Translations under genes and position numbers: made by a program
The notes under the pieces: model-generated
Database searches by the model: none
What the model saw: only the letters and a program-made list of their open reading frames with translations
What the model was told of the DNA's origin: nothing
Shown: one piece after another, positions 26,111 through 34,851 of the stretch
How the letters are laid out: each line of letters opens with the position of its first letter
How positions within the stretch are numbered: the first letter of the stretch is position 1
Origin: Myxococcota bacterium
Lineage (GTDB): Bacteria; Myxococcota_A; Polyangia; Polyangiales; Houyiibacteriaceae
Direction of reading: 5' to 3'
NCBI GenBank assembly: GCA_028284955.1
Contig: JANQQS010000026.1
Coordinates: 1 to 64,000 of the forward strand
DNA: 64,000 bases

Positions 26111-28005
26111 GATGCGCTCCCTCGATTACCCTTCGGTCCTCCCGAAGAGGTTTCTTTCTTTTTCGATTTCTTCGGGCGGTAGCGCCGATACGCCACGATA
26201 AACCCGATGAGGAGAATCGGCACCGGCGCGCCAAAGCTGGTCGCATAAAACCAGACCTTGTCCTCGTCGCGGGTATGCTCGATCTTCACGTCTTCCTCGG
26301 ACGCGGTTTCGCCGACGATCTGGTCTTGTCCGAGAAGCCACTGCATGACGTCGGAGAAAATCAGTGCGTTTCCGGGATTGCGAATCACCTGGTCAGTGAC
26401 GAAATCGGCGTCGGCGATCACCACTGCGCGACCCTCTTCGCCTTTAGGATTCTTGACTGTGATCGCAGCCATCACGTTGGCCTCTTCAAGCGCCTCGTCT
26501 GGGCCGCGCTGAAAATCGCCATCGAGGTCGCGCCACACATCACGCGCGGTGCGCACCGGGAACACGACTTGCACACCCTTCGGAGTAGACTTGGCGGTCT
26601 CGAGAGATCCACCTTGCACGAGCACCGCCGCGAGCTGCGCGGAGTGACGGCTCGCAAGGGTCACCGTGGGGTGGGAGCTGAACCGGTTGGTGAAGACCAG
26701 CGTGCGGTCGGCGAGGGTGTGGGTTCGGCGAACGTGGTTGCGCTCGCTTGCGAGCGTGCCGGGTTTGATATTGATGCCCAGCCCAGCGAGAAGTGGCTCG
26801 AGGCCGTGATTGTCGCCCGGATCCACCAGCACCACCAGGCGCCCTCCGCCAGTACGCAGGTACTCGAGCAAAGCCGCGTTCTCTTCTGGAAGAAGCGGCT
26901 CTCGAGGGCCGACTACCGCCACGGCAGGCGCGCCCGCGGGCACGGCATTGGCGAGCCCTTGCGCCATCCCCAGCGGGGTCGTGGTGATGTTCGAGCGACC
27001 AAGCGCGTTCATGAGCTCGCTGAGCCGCAGCGGTACCGGATCTCCATCCGCTCCCATGCGCGAACGCTCTCGGTGACCCGCTGTCATGTGAAGTTCGCGA
27101 CGCTGGCGAGTCAGCTTCACAAACGACTCTTGGAACGTCCCGTCCAGCGTTCGCAATCGGCTGCGAGCTGCACCGAGCTCGAGGCCGACTTCAAAGTTCT
27201 CTGCTTGCTGCGTTTTTTCTTTGCCTTTGAGCAGCACAACGAAACCATTGCCGCGAACTCGATGTTTTTTGGCTAGCGCGGGAACTAGAGCATGGTCGAC
27301 ACGCCGTACGGAGAGCTCCTTCCCCGCTTTATCGATTTCATCGAAGTAGGGCCTCAGCTTTTCATAAACGTCGTTGACCCGGGGATAGAACAGGAGCACC
27401 TGGATCGGTTCGCCGAGTTTCTTGACCATCTTGGTCGTCGCGTCGCTCGGCCGCGTTGTCTTGAGGTACGACACGTCCTTTTTGACGTCTCGCTTGGTCG
27501 TCGCGTAGTTGACGCTGACCAAGAACACGAGCGATAGCGCGAGGCTCACGCCGGAAAGCGCTGCGGCTCGGAATCGACGCATCTCCACCGATTGGCTGAT
27601 CGGCATGCTCTGGAGCGCTGTTTCCATGAACAGCAACGCACAAAACGCGGTTCCCAGCACCGCCGGCCACAAGATTTTCAGTAGCGGCCCAATGCGATCC
27701 TCTGGACCGGTGTCGATCCCGAGCAGCTCGAGACCCCAATCGGTCGACAGGGCGTAGAGACCGAGCGCGATGACGATCGCGATATACGACCCGATGACCG
27801 CCAGCTCCGGACCGCGCGCAGCTTCTGCCACCTGCGAGCGCGCTACGAAGCGGTACGCGAGCGCTCCGAGCGCCCCGAGCCCGCCCAGAGCGAGCACCGC
27901 GTTGCGCGCGGTACCTTCTCCGAACAGCCGCTCCGCCAGAAATACAAGCACCACCGAACCGAGGATGCTCAGCGACGCGATGAGTCGACCGGCCTTCATC
28001 GCCAC
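26107..28005 (-). CDS. GldG-like ABC transporter auxiliary protein
   Basis: A 632-residue membrane protein: about four N-terminal hydrophobic helices (residues 8-30, 37-55, 68-90, 110-130), one more near 150-168, a large extracytoplasmic GldG/IFT52-like region and a C-terminal helix near 595-615 followed by a Lys/Ser-rich tail. In the middle, VLLFYPRVNDVYEKLRPYF and VVVGPREPLLPEEN-like text (here VAVVGPREPLLPEENA) match the family. It overlaps the permease upstream and the DUF4340 gene downstream. A second start at 27999 is also possible. Confidence 0.85.
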   Translation of the reverse strand: MAMKAGRLIASLSILGSVVLVFLAERLFGEGTARNAVLALGGLGALGALAYRFVARSQVAEAARGPELAVIGSYIAIVIALGLYALSTDWGLELLGIDTGPEDRIGPLLKILWPAVLGTAFCALLFMETALQSMPISQSVEMRRFRAAALSGVSLALSLVFLVSVNYATTKRDVKKDVSYLKTTRPSDATTKMVKKLGEPIQVLLFYPRVNDVYEKLRPYFDEIDKAGKELSVRRVDHALVPALAKKHRVRGNGFVVLLKGKEKTQQAENFEVGLELGAARSRLRTLDGTFQESFVKLTRQRRELHMTAGHRERSRMGADGDPVPLRLSELMNALGRSNITTTPLGMAQGLANAVPAGAPAVAVVGPREPLLPEENAALLEYLRTGGGRLVVLVDPGDNHGLEPLLAGLGINIKPGTLASERNHVRRTHTLADRTLVFTNRFSSHPTVTLASRHSAQLAAVLVQGGSLETAKSTPKGVQVVFPVRTARDVWRDLDGDFQRGPDEALEEANVMAAITVKNPKGEEGRAVVIADADFVTDQVIRNPGNALIFSDVMQWLLGQDQIVGETASEEDVKIEHTRDEDKVWFYATSFGAPVPILLIGFIVAYRRYRPKKSKKKETSSGGPKGNRGSAS

Positions 28006-28721
28006 CTCTGACTCTGCAAGACGCGCGTCGCGGCAAGCAGCGAAATATAAATCATGGATAGGTAAAACACGATGTCGCTAAGCTGAATCAAGCCCTGACG
28101 GAAGCTCGTGTAGTGCTTCCACACTGGAGCGAGATGCGCGATGACGTCCTGTAGTGGGGGATCCGAAATCCGCGCGATGAACCAGCTCAGCTCGAGGATG
28201 CCGACAAAGAATGCGGCCACGAGCACGCTGACGAAGGGATGCGGGGACAGCGCGGAAGCGAGCATTCCCACCGCCAGGATGGCCGCGCCGAGCAAGATCA
28301 TGCCTCCGTAGCCGCCTGCGATGTGGCCGATCGATACCTTGCCGTTGACGAAAATCAGCGCCGGCAAGTAGAGGCTCAAGAGCACCACGATGCTCAAGAA
28401 CACCAGCGACGAGAGAAACTTTCCGATCACGATTTCGCCTTCGCGAATCGGCGAGGTAAAGAGCAGCGTCTGAACGCCGTTGCTGCGCTCTTCGGCCAGC
28501 ATGCGCATGGAAAACAGCACCGCGGTGGCCTCGGTGATGAACGCAGCGTTGAATAGAAATGTCTCGAGAACGATGGCCGAATATTGAGGCGAATCACCAA
28601 CCGCGACCGAGTTGAACTGCAACGCATTAAGCAGAAGGGCGAACGCTGCGATCAGATAACCGCTCGGGGTGCGCATATACGCGCCGAGCTCGCGACCCAT
28701 AATCAGGAGAATATTGCTCAT
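27996..28721 (-). CDS. ABC-2 type permease, GldF-like
   Basis: A 241-residue permease with about six membrane helices. The N-terminal segment MGRELGAYMRTPSGYLI is typical of GldF/NosY-like permeases that begin with a cytoplasmic amphipathic helix and SPxxY. ERSNGVQTLLFTSP is the conserved cytoplasmic loop. It overlaps the ATPase gene by 4 bp (ATGA) and forms the membrane channel of the complex. Confidence 0.88.
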   Translation of the reverse strand: MSNILLIMGRELGAYMRTPSGYLIAAFALLLNALQFNSVAVGDSPQYSAIVLETFLFNAAFITEATAVLFSMRMLAEERSNGVQTLLFTSPIREGEIVIGKFLSSLVFLSIVVLLSLYLPALIFVNGKVSIGHIAGGYGGMILLGAAILAVGMLASALSPHPFVSVLVAAFFVGILELSWFIARISDPPLQDVIAHLAPVWKHYTSFRQGLIQLSDIVFYLSMIYISLLAATRVLQSQRWR

Positions 28722-29851
28722 GATTCGACCTTCTCAGAGGTTTCGCTCGAGGAGGAGGATTCGTCGGACGAAGATCCGCTGGGCTTTGCCTCTTCGCTGG
28801 GCTTCGCAGCTTCGGCGGATTTGGCTGGTTCGGTGGCCACCTTGCTACCTTTGGCAGGTCCGCCCTTCGACGAGGCCGACTTTTTCGACCCGAGAATCGC
28901 GTCGACAGCGGCGGACGCATCGGACGTTTCCGACTTGCTGAGTTGAACGAAAATCGCCTCGAGGCCCGTCGACAAACGCTCCATCCGCAAGAGCCCGGCT
29001 CCCGACTCGACGACTGCGCGCGCAAGAGCCTCGCGCACATCGCCCCGCGCACGGACGCGAAGATTGACGATGCCGTTGTCTTGGTCGCCCGGCTCGATAT
29101 CCGTGACCTCGTCCACCGCGTTCAGCGCGCGATGAACATCGACGTCTCCCGGCCGGACCTCGAGCGCAATCAGAGATCGGTCGCCGTGGCTCGACACCAA
29201 GTCTTCCTCGCTGCCCTGCGCGGCGATCCGGCCGCGGTGGAGCATGAGGATGCGGTCACAGGTTTGCTCGATTTCGGACAGGATGTGCGTGCTGAGCAAA
29301 ATCGTATGCTGGCCGCGCAAACTCTTTATCATTTCGCGCATTTCGACAATTTGAACGGGGTCCAAGCCCTGAATCGGTTCGTCCAAAATGAGCAGCGCCG
29401 GCCGATGGACAATCGCTTGGGCGATGCCCACTCGCTGGCGGTAGCCGTGGGAGAGCGTGCCGATGGATTGATCCGCCACGTCTCGAAGCGCGCAGGTGTC
29501 AATGACGCGGGGGAGCCGCTTTTTGATCTCTGCGCCCGACATGCCGCGGAGCTTTCCCGCAAAGCGGAGATAGCTCGCCACCGTCATCTCGGTGTAGACG
29601 GGAGGCGTGTCGGGGAGAAACCCGATGAGCTTCCGGATTTCGTGGGGTTGTTCTTCGGCGTCCAGCCCGCGGATGGTGACTCGCCCCGAGGTAGGTAGGA
29701 GCAAGCAGCTCAGCAACCTCAGGATCGTGGTCTTTCCGGCCCCGTTGAGGCCCAAAAAGCCAACGCACTCCCCTTCCTCGATCCGGAAGTCCAAGTCCTG
29801 AACCGCGGGATGAGAGCCGTAATACTTGGTGACTTGGTCAACGACAATCAT
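28718..29851 (-). CDS. ABC transporter ATPase, GldA-like
   Basis: Complete ABC ATPase in residues 1-~230: Walker A GLNGAGKT near 34-41, signature LSHGYRQRVG, Walker B LLILDEP and switch His in STHILSE. A regulatory region with strand-helix repeats follows, and the last ~80 residues are a Ser/Lys/Glu/Ala-rich disordered tail. It is the first gene of the four-gene operon ATPase-permease-GldG-like-DUF4340. In Bacteroidetes GldA/F/G support gliding; in other phyla the same set occurs without known motility, so the substrate is unknown. Confidence 0.88.
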   Translation of the reverse strand: MIVVDQVTKYYGSHPAVQDLDFRIEEGECVGFLGLNGAGKTTILRLLSCLLLPTSGRVTIRGLDAEEQPHEIRKLIGFLPDTPPVYTEMTVASYLRFAGKLRGMSGAEIKKRLPRVIDTCALRDVADQSIGTLSHGYRQRVGIAQAIVHRPALLILDEPIQGLDPVQIVEMREMIKSLRGQHTILLSTHILSEIEQTCDRILMLHRGRIAAQGSEEDLVSSHGDRSLIALEVRPGDVDVHRALNAVDEVTDIEPGDQDNGIVNLRVRARGDVREALARAVVESGAGLLRMERLSTGLEAIFVQLSKSETSDASAAVDAILGSKKSASSKGGPAKGSKVATEPAKSAEAAKPSEEAKPSGSSSDESSSSSETSEKVES

Positions 29852-29935
29852 CGGTTTGGGCGTCGATTCGTATCATGCATTCTGCGTTCGTCAATATCCG
29901 AACGGGGCTACCCAAACAAGCGGGAAACCTACGAT

Positions 29936-30505
29936 CTACTCAGTCAGGGGAACATCGATGCTTTCGCAGCCCGAAACCCCGCAACTCATATTCGCCGGAC
30001 ACTGCACATCGATGCAGGCGCGGACGAGCAGTAACTCGAGCCGGAGGCTTTGCATGTCTTCGAACTCGAACCGCGCATCCCGCAGCACGACGGCTCCACC
30101 ATTTTTTCGGGCCACCGCGTCGACCCGAAAGGGCCCGAGGCGACCTCCGCGATGAATCAAACCCAGAAATCGCGGTAGACCGAGCTCGCTCTGATTCAGA
30201 AAGGCTTCGGAACGCTGGCGTTCCCCGAGAGGCCCGGTGACTTCGATCTCGATCTCGTCGATTTCGTCCGGCGAATTAAGATCGCTATCCACCACCACGA
30301 CCACCTCGGTCACTCCCGACGCGTCGCTGCTGCATCCCGAAAGCCCGAGACCGAGAAGGCCCAAACCGACCAAGCCCCGGCCGAAAAACGCCAATCCATC
30401 GAGCGCCGAAATCGCGAGGTTGATTTGCCGCCACTGTTTCGCCGTCAGCCAATGTTTCGCTGTCAGCCAATGTTTCGCTGTCAACCAATGTTTCGCCGCC
30501 ATCAT
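29936..30505 (-). CDS. Predicted lipoprotein with a repeat-extended N-terminus
   Basis: A 189-residue protein. Residues 3-23 are three copies of AKHWLT, then a hydrophobic stretch (about 38-57) leads to a lipobox LGLSGC with C58. The mature part is beta-rich (VTEVVVVVDSDL, DEIDEIEIEVTGP) and ends in a short Cys cluster (CIDVQCPANMSCGVSGC). This Cys pattern is common in myxobacterial lipoproteins. The start overlaps the stop of the TPR-PEGA gene, supporting one operon. Function unknown. Confidence 0.7.
   Translation of the reverse strand: MMAAKHWLTAKHWLTAKHWLTAKQWRQINLAISALDGLAFFGRGLVGLGLLGLGLSGCSSDASGVTEVVVVVDSDLNSPDEIDEIEIEVTGPLGERQRSEAFLNQSELGLPRFLGLIHRGGRLGPFRVDAVARKNGGAVVLRDARFEFEDMQSLRLELLLVRACIDVQCPANMSCGVSGCESIDVPLTE
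30435..30494 (-). repeat. 18-bp tandem repeats at the 5' end of the lipoprotein gene
   Basis: Three copies of TGTTTCGCYGTCARCCAA start at 30435, 30453 and 30471, with a partial fourth at 30489. They encode AKHWLT in the n-region of the signal peptide. The copies are almost identical at all codon positions. Confidence 0.9.
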
Positions 30506-31371
30506 CGAAACTCCAGTACGGGGGGATTGAAGTCGCCTTGCGCTGCCGCCGCCGAAGTCTCGTCGTCGCGAAGCAAAACATAGGTGACGCCCGCCGCGGC
30601 ACCCGCCACGAGCACAGCACCCAAAACGGTCCAGAACTTCCAGTTCCGTCGCAACGGAACGGAGTCGTCTTTTTCGGGAGGGGGGCGGGTATGTGCCACT
30701 CCAGAACGCGTCTCTTTCGGTTTCGGCTCGACCGACACGTTCGGCGCAGCGCCCACTGGCGGAACCACCACGCGAACGGATTGGGCGCCGCGTTCGGTGA
30801 CGGTGACTTCAGCCCGCGCGACCTCTTTGCCGCCCCGCTCCGCAACGATGACATGGCTCCCCGGGCGCACGTGAATGTTGGTCCCGAGGCGCTCCTCCGA
30901 TAGCTCGCGCCCGTCCAGCGTGACGTACGCGCCATGGGTCACCCCGGCGAGCTCAACCTTGAGGGTTCCCGAGCGTGCCTCGATCTTGCGAAGCAAGGCT
31001 TCGACTTGCTTCTTGGTCTCCTGGGTCTGTGGGCCCGGGTCGTCAAACGTAATGCCCTGTAGGATGTCCTCGGCCTCGGCGTACTCCTGAAGCTCGACCA
31101 GAGCCACGCCCAGATTGTATCGGACCGCCGCGGTGTCGCGAACCCCGATCACTTGCCGAAATTTGTCCGCGGCCTCCCGCCAACGACGCAAGTCTGCGAG
31201 TTCTATGCCTTGTGCGAACGCCGCGCGGGCCCGACTCACCTGCTCCGCGGACGGCGTCGGGGCTGGCTCCGATTGAGCGCGGGCCTCTGCCGAAGAACCA
31301 GCCCAGGCTGCCAACACGAGGGCGACCCCGAACCAATCTCGGGCAAAGCAAAACATGGGATGTCCATACAT
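30502..31371 (-). CDS. TPR and PEGA-domain exported protein
   Basis: A 289-residue envelope protein: signal peptide ending near AEARA, TPR-like helices (about 40-125, including AVRYNLGVALVELQEYAEAE), a PEGA-type beta domain (about 130-200, with AYVTLDGREL and RPGSHVIVAERGG), a Pro-rich linker and one membrane helix near 247-266. A second ATG at 31356 would give a better signal peptide. Such TPR-PEGA proteins are frequent in Myxococcota near Ser/Thr kinases, as here with the divergent kinase-like gene 26 bp away. Confidence 0.8.
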   Translation of the reverse strand: MYGHPMFCFARDWFGVALVLAAWAGSSAEARAQSEPAPTPSAEQVSRARAAFAQGIELADLRRWREAADKFRQVIGVRDTAAVRYNLGVALVELQEYAEAEDILQGITFDDPGPQTQETKKQVEALLRKIEARSGTLKVELAGVTHGAYVTLDGRELSEERLGTNIHVRPGSHVIVAERGGKEVARAEVTVTERGAQSVRVVVPPVGAAPNVSVEPKPKETRSGVAHTRPPPEKDDSVPLRRNWKFWTVLGAVLVAGAAAGVTYVLLRDDETSAAAAQGDFNPPVLEFR

Positions 31372-31397
31372 GGCTCAACATCCTACAATGAACAGGC

Positions 31398-33644
31398 ATG
31401 GCTGCATACTTGGAGGACCGCTACGAGTTCGGGGACGAGCTCGATCGCTTGCCGCTCGGTCGTAGGTTCAAGGCCAAGGATCGACGTTTCGGAGAACCCG
31501 TCGCGGTCTCCGTGCTGGAGGTCGAGGGAGAAGGCGCGGATGCCACGCGCGCGCAGTTCACGAAAGACGCCGACGCGCTCGAACGACTGAGACATCCGCA
31601 CGTGGTGCGCGTTCGGGATGTCGGCCGCTCTCGCGCGGGTCACCCCTACATGGCCACCGAGCCGTCGGTCGGTCAGTCGATCGGAACACGACTGGAGGAA
31701 ACCCCATCACTTCTCATTACCGATTTGCTCCGAATCATCGCCGGAGCGCTCGACGGGCTCGCCGCGGTGCACGCAATCGGCACGACACACGGAGACATTG
31801 AGCTCGCGCACATTTGTCTCTTTCAGGGAGGGAGCCCCAAACTTACGGGTTTTGGACTGAACTGCGCCTGGGACCGCACCGGCCTCGTCTCGGCACAAGA
31901 CCGCGACGCGCGCGTCCAGCGCTCGCTCGCGTACATGGCGCCCGAGCAGGCCCGCGGTGAAGCACCAACTCCTCAGAGCGACATCTTCAGCATGGGCGTG
32001 GTGTTGTATGATGCAATTGCGGGCGCATTGCCATGGCCCACGACCGAACGAGACGCCGTGCGTGAAACCATCGCGGAAGGCATCTTCGTTCCGCTAAGCG
32101 AACGCCGACCGGAAGTGACCGGCCCGCTGGTTCGCACGATCGAACGCGCCCTGCAGTTGAACCCTCACGAACGTTTCGAGAGCGCGACGAGTATGCGCAA
32201 GTCTTTGATGTCGGCGATGATCGCGTCGCCCGAAGTCTGTCAGCTTTCGCTCCCCATCGCGCCTCGCGGTCAGCTCGAAGCTTCTGAAGAAGCAAGCCAG
32301 GTCCACGTACGCGCGCCGGGGCCCATGTTCCAGTTGGACCTGCCCGACCAGCCGGCCAAACCGAAGCGATCAGAGGAAATCGACCGCGCGGTAGACGAAG
32401 CAATCAACGATTTTGAGCGGAGGGAGCGAGAGGAACAGCGCCCCGACGTACCAGCGCCGATCGATCCTGCGCTGGAAGTCGCCGACACCACCAAGCACGC
32501 CGCGGTAGAATCGCTCTCGGCCGCGCCAGAAGCCAGAGAGCTCCTCGAAGACGAGACAGTCGGCGAGGGAGACCGCGACAGCGCTACGGAAGTCCTTGAA
32601 GTGGGCGAGCTGCTGGAAATTCTTCCTTCCGCAGAGCTTGCCACCAAAGGCAACACAACTTCATCGTCATCACCACGACCGGTCACCGTTCCGCCGCCGG
32701 TGCCCATTCCTCTGCTGACGAAAAAGGCTGCCCGCAATTCCAACCCTATCGCCCCCGTCGCGCAGTCCGCGGGACGCAACGGCTCATCGTCTCGCGCTTT
32801 GGCGGTGAGCCGCGCCCCAGACATTGAGTTTCCTCCCGACGTGGACATCTCCGAAGACGAATCACCGGGCGCCGATTCGCTGGTCCCCGAGTCCTTCGCG
32901 TCTTCGCCGCAGCCGGCGCTCGCAAACCCGAGACCTGAGGTTGATCTTAGAGGTGAATCGACCGTGCCCGATTTGCCGCTCGAACGCCGAACCACCACGT
33001 GGCGACCGGGGAAACGGGGTCGCACTGGACGATGGTTGTTCCCGGTTCTCGCGGTGGGCGGCTTGGCGATCGGCTGGTTCGCTTGGACGCGAACGCAGCG
33101 GGAACCTGTACGCGACGCGGAAGTTGCTCCAGAACAGTACGCGACAAACGAAGTCAACGCGAACGACGAAGCGAACCGGGATCAACCCATCAGCACGGAT
33201 ATCCCCGGCGGCTTGAGCCAGACACCATCAAGCGAAGTGAACCAAGACGACGAACTCGAGGCGTCAAGCGAGGAAGCTGACAAGAAAACTGTCGCGGTAA
33301 CCCTCACGCCGCTCCCCGACAACGCCGTCATAACGGTCGATGGAGAAACCCGCCGCCCACCCATTGAGGTACCGAACGACGGGAAGCCCCACGCCATCGC
33401 GGTTGATGTTCCCGGTTATCAAACGTGGCGCGAACAGGTATCAGCAGACGGAAACCTCACCTTTTATTTGAAGCTCGAGCGCATCACGGTTCCGTCGACC
33501 GTCGCAAAACCATCCGAAGAACCCAAACACGCCAGCCGCCGAATCGCTGCCGCGAAACCCGCGCGAGCCAGAAAACCGCGACGACCGCGCAAGACCCAGG
33601 GCCCCCCCGAGCAACCCAACGTCATCCGAGATCCCGGGTTCTAG
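31398..33644 (+). CDS. Ser/Thr pseudokinase with membrane helix and PEGA domain
   Basis: A 748-residue protein. Residues ~10-270 have a kinase fold (PTPQSDIFSMGVVLYDAIAG is the conserved helix F region) but lack key residues: no glycine-rich loop, S38 in place of the VAIK lysine, HGDIELAH (132-139) in place of HRDLKPEN so the catalytic Asp stays but Lys and Asn are lost, and GFG (152-154) in place of DFG. APE is kept. A long acidic, Ser/Pro-rich linker follows, then a membrane helix (FPVLAVGGLAIGWFAW, about 543-558) and an exported PEGA domain (about 625-690). It likely signals by binding rather than phosphorylating. The 5' end is divergent from the TPR-PEGA gene. Confidence 0.85.
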   Translation: MAAYLEDRYEFGDELDRLPLGRRFKAKDRRFGEPVAVSVLEVEGEGADATRAQFTKDADALERLRHPHVVRVRDVGRSRAGHPYMATEPSVGQSIGTRLEETPSLLITDLLRIIAGALDGLAAVHAIGTTHGDIELAHICLFQGGSPKLTGFGLNCAWDRTGLVSAQDRDARVQRSLAYMAPEQARGEAPTPQSDIFSMGVVLYDAIAGALPWPTTERDAVRETIAEGIFVPLSERRPEVTGPLVRTIERALQLNPHERFESATSMRKSLMSAMIASPEVCQLSLPIAPRGQLEASEEASQVHVRAPGPMFQLDLPDQPAKPKRSEEIDRAVDEAINDFERREREEQRPDVPAPIDPALEVADTTKHAAVESLSAAPEARELLEDETVGEGDRDSATEVLEVGELLEILPSAELATKGNTTSSSSPRPVTVPPPVPIPLLTKKAARNSNPIAPVAQSAGRNGSSSRALAVSRAPDIEFPPDVDISEDESPGADSLVPESFASSPQPALANPRPEVDLRGESTVPDLPLERRTTTWRPGKRGRTGRWLFPVLAVGGLAIGWFAWTRTQREPVRDAEVAPEQYATNEVNANDEANRDQPISTDIPGGLSQTPSSEVNQDDELEASSEEADKKTVAVTLTPLPDNAVITVDGETRRPPIEVPNDGKPHAIAVDVPGYQTWREQVSADGNLTFYLKLERITVPSTVAKPSEEPKHASRRIAAAKPARARKPRRPRKTQGPPEQPNVIRDPGF

Positions 33645-33649
33645 CCCAG

Positions 33650-34262
33650 CTGTGTTCTCTGGAGGGGCTGGCCACAGCCGCTGTGTTCTCTGGAGGGGCT
33701 GGTCGCAGCCCCTCCCCCCACGAAATACGATTCCGCGGGGGCCCCTCCCGACGCCGGCCGCTCACGCGGCCGCCCCATCGCTCCGCGACGGGGCCCCGGT
33801 CGCGTCGAGCTTCAGCCCGTGCGACAAGACTTGCGGACGACTACACCTTGGTCCTCCCGCAGTTCTCCACCACGAAACACAGCACATGCAGCCTGGCGGG
33901 GGAGTTTGGGTGACTGTGTGGTTCGGAGGGTTTGAGGCAAACCCTCCCCCCACGAAATACGATTCCGCGGGGCCCCCCTCCCGACGCCGGCCGCTGTCGC
34001 GGCCGCCCCACCGCGGAGCGGCGGGGCCCCAGCAGTTTGACCCCACACAACCAGGTCACGTGCAGCCTGGCGGGGGAGAGGGTCTGGGTGCCAGACCCTC
34101 AGAAAACACAGCCTGGCGGGGGAGTTTGGGTGAATCGGCGGGGTCGTACCCCGGCGAGAGGGTCTGGGTGCCAGACCCTCAGAAAACACAGCCTGGCGGG
34201 AGAGTTTGGGTGAATCGGCGGGGTCGTACCCCGGCGAGAGGGTCTGGGTGCCAGACCCTAAT
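33650..34262. repeat. Modular hairpin repeat cluster, copy 1
   Basis: This 613-bp gap between convergent genes has no credible CDS and is filled by hairpin modules. Stems: A at 33692-33715 and 33925-33947 (10 bp each), C' at 33755-33772, C at 33772-33794 and 34005-34027, D twice near 34139 and 34219, and E at 34079-34099, 34159-34179 and 34239-34259. The A, B, C', C order occurs twice and the D-E block is tandemly repeated with a period of 80 bp. The right edge contains the stop codon of the minus-strand lipoprotein gene. Confidence 0.9.
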
Positions 34263-34851
34263 TTAATTGATAGCCAAGGAGCGTGGCGCGAACCGACGCT
34301 TTCATTTGCGTCACGTTGGTGACAAGGCTCGCGTGTACCGCTACGGGGCCTACGTCCGGGCAGTATGTCGTGACCACCTTTCGGCCATCTGCTCCTCCAG
34401 TTTCTTCGACCCGGACGCAGCGCCTGAACGTGCCCGCTTGGGTGTTCATTGACATATCCACATCACGAATCCGGGCGGTTCGACCCGAGGCGGCGTCCCA
34501 CTCGCGTCCGACGGCAATCGGGCCGCGCAAAAGCCATGCTTCGTGAGCCGGCTGGTAGATCCCTTCGGCCCGTACCTCGTACTTCACGGATGGGCTTCGA
34601 TTATTGCTGACTTCGTACTGATTTCCGGCAGAGGACACTACGCGAGAGATACTCAGCACGCGCTCGTGTCCCGTGTCCACCGAGTATGACCACACGTTGC
34701 CCTTCGCCAGTGGGTAAAGCTGTTGCGGCGTTGGCGGCGCGGCATCTCCGGCTCTCCCTGACTGGGCTCCGCCGCACCCGACAGCAAGAGACAAAACCGT
34801 CCACGCGACCAAGGCAGGGATGATTAGAGGACGTACTTGAATGAAACCCAT
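34258..34851 (-). CDS. Predicted lipoprotein, unknown function
   Basis: A lipoprotein of about 198 residues with lipobox SLAVGC (C26 from the start at 34851). The mature part begins QLYPLAKGNVWSYSVDTG, a pattern found in beta-rich exported proteins of deltaproteobacteria. An alternative TTG start lies 18 bp upstream. The gene overlaps the end of the small upstream membrane-protein gene by 28 bp. Its TAG stop lies inside the terminal sequence of repeat cluster 1. Confidence 0.7.
   Translation of the reverse strand: MGFIQVRPLIIPALVAWTVLSLAVGCGGAQSGRAGDAAPPTPQQLYPLAKGNVWSYSVDTGHERVLSISRVVSSAGNQYEVSNNRSPSVKYEVRAEGIYQPAHEAWLLRGPIAVGREWDAASGRTARIRDVDMSMNTQAGTFRRCVRVEETGGADGRKVVTTYCPDVGPVAVHASLVTNVTQMKASVRATLLGYQLN

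Noticed and set aside
33650-34262. Several 60-200 aa open frames on both strands within the repeat clusters (also 39345-39778 and 48155-48375)
   Set aside because: They follow the GC-rich hairpin sequence, occur in opposite frames with mirrored low-complexity text, and their reading frames are not conserved between copies. The base-pairing pattern explains the sequence better.
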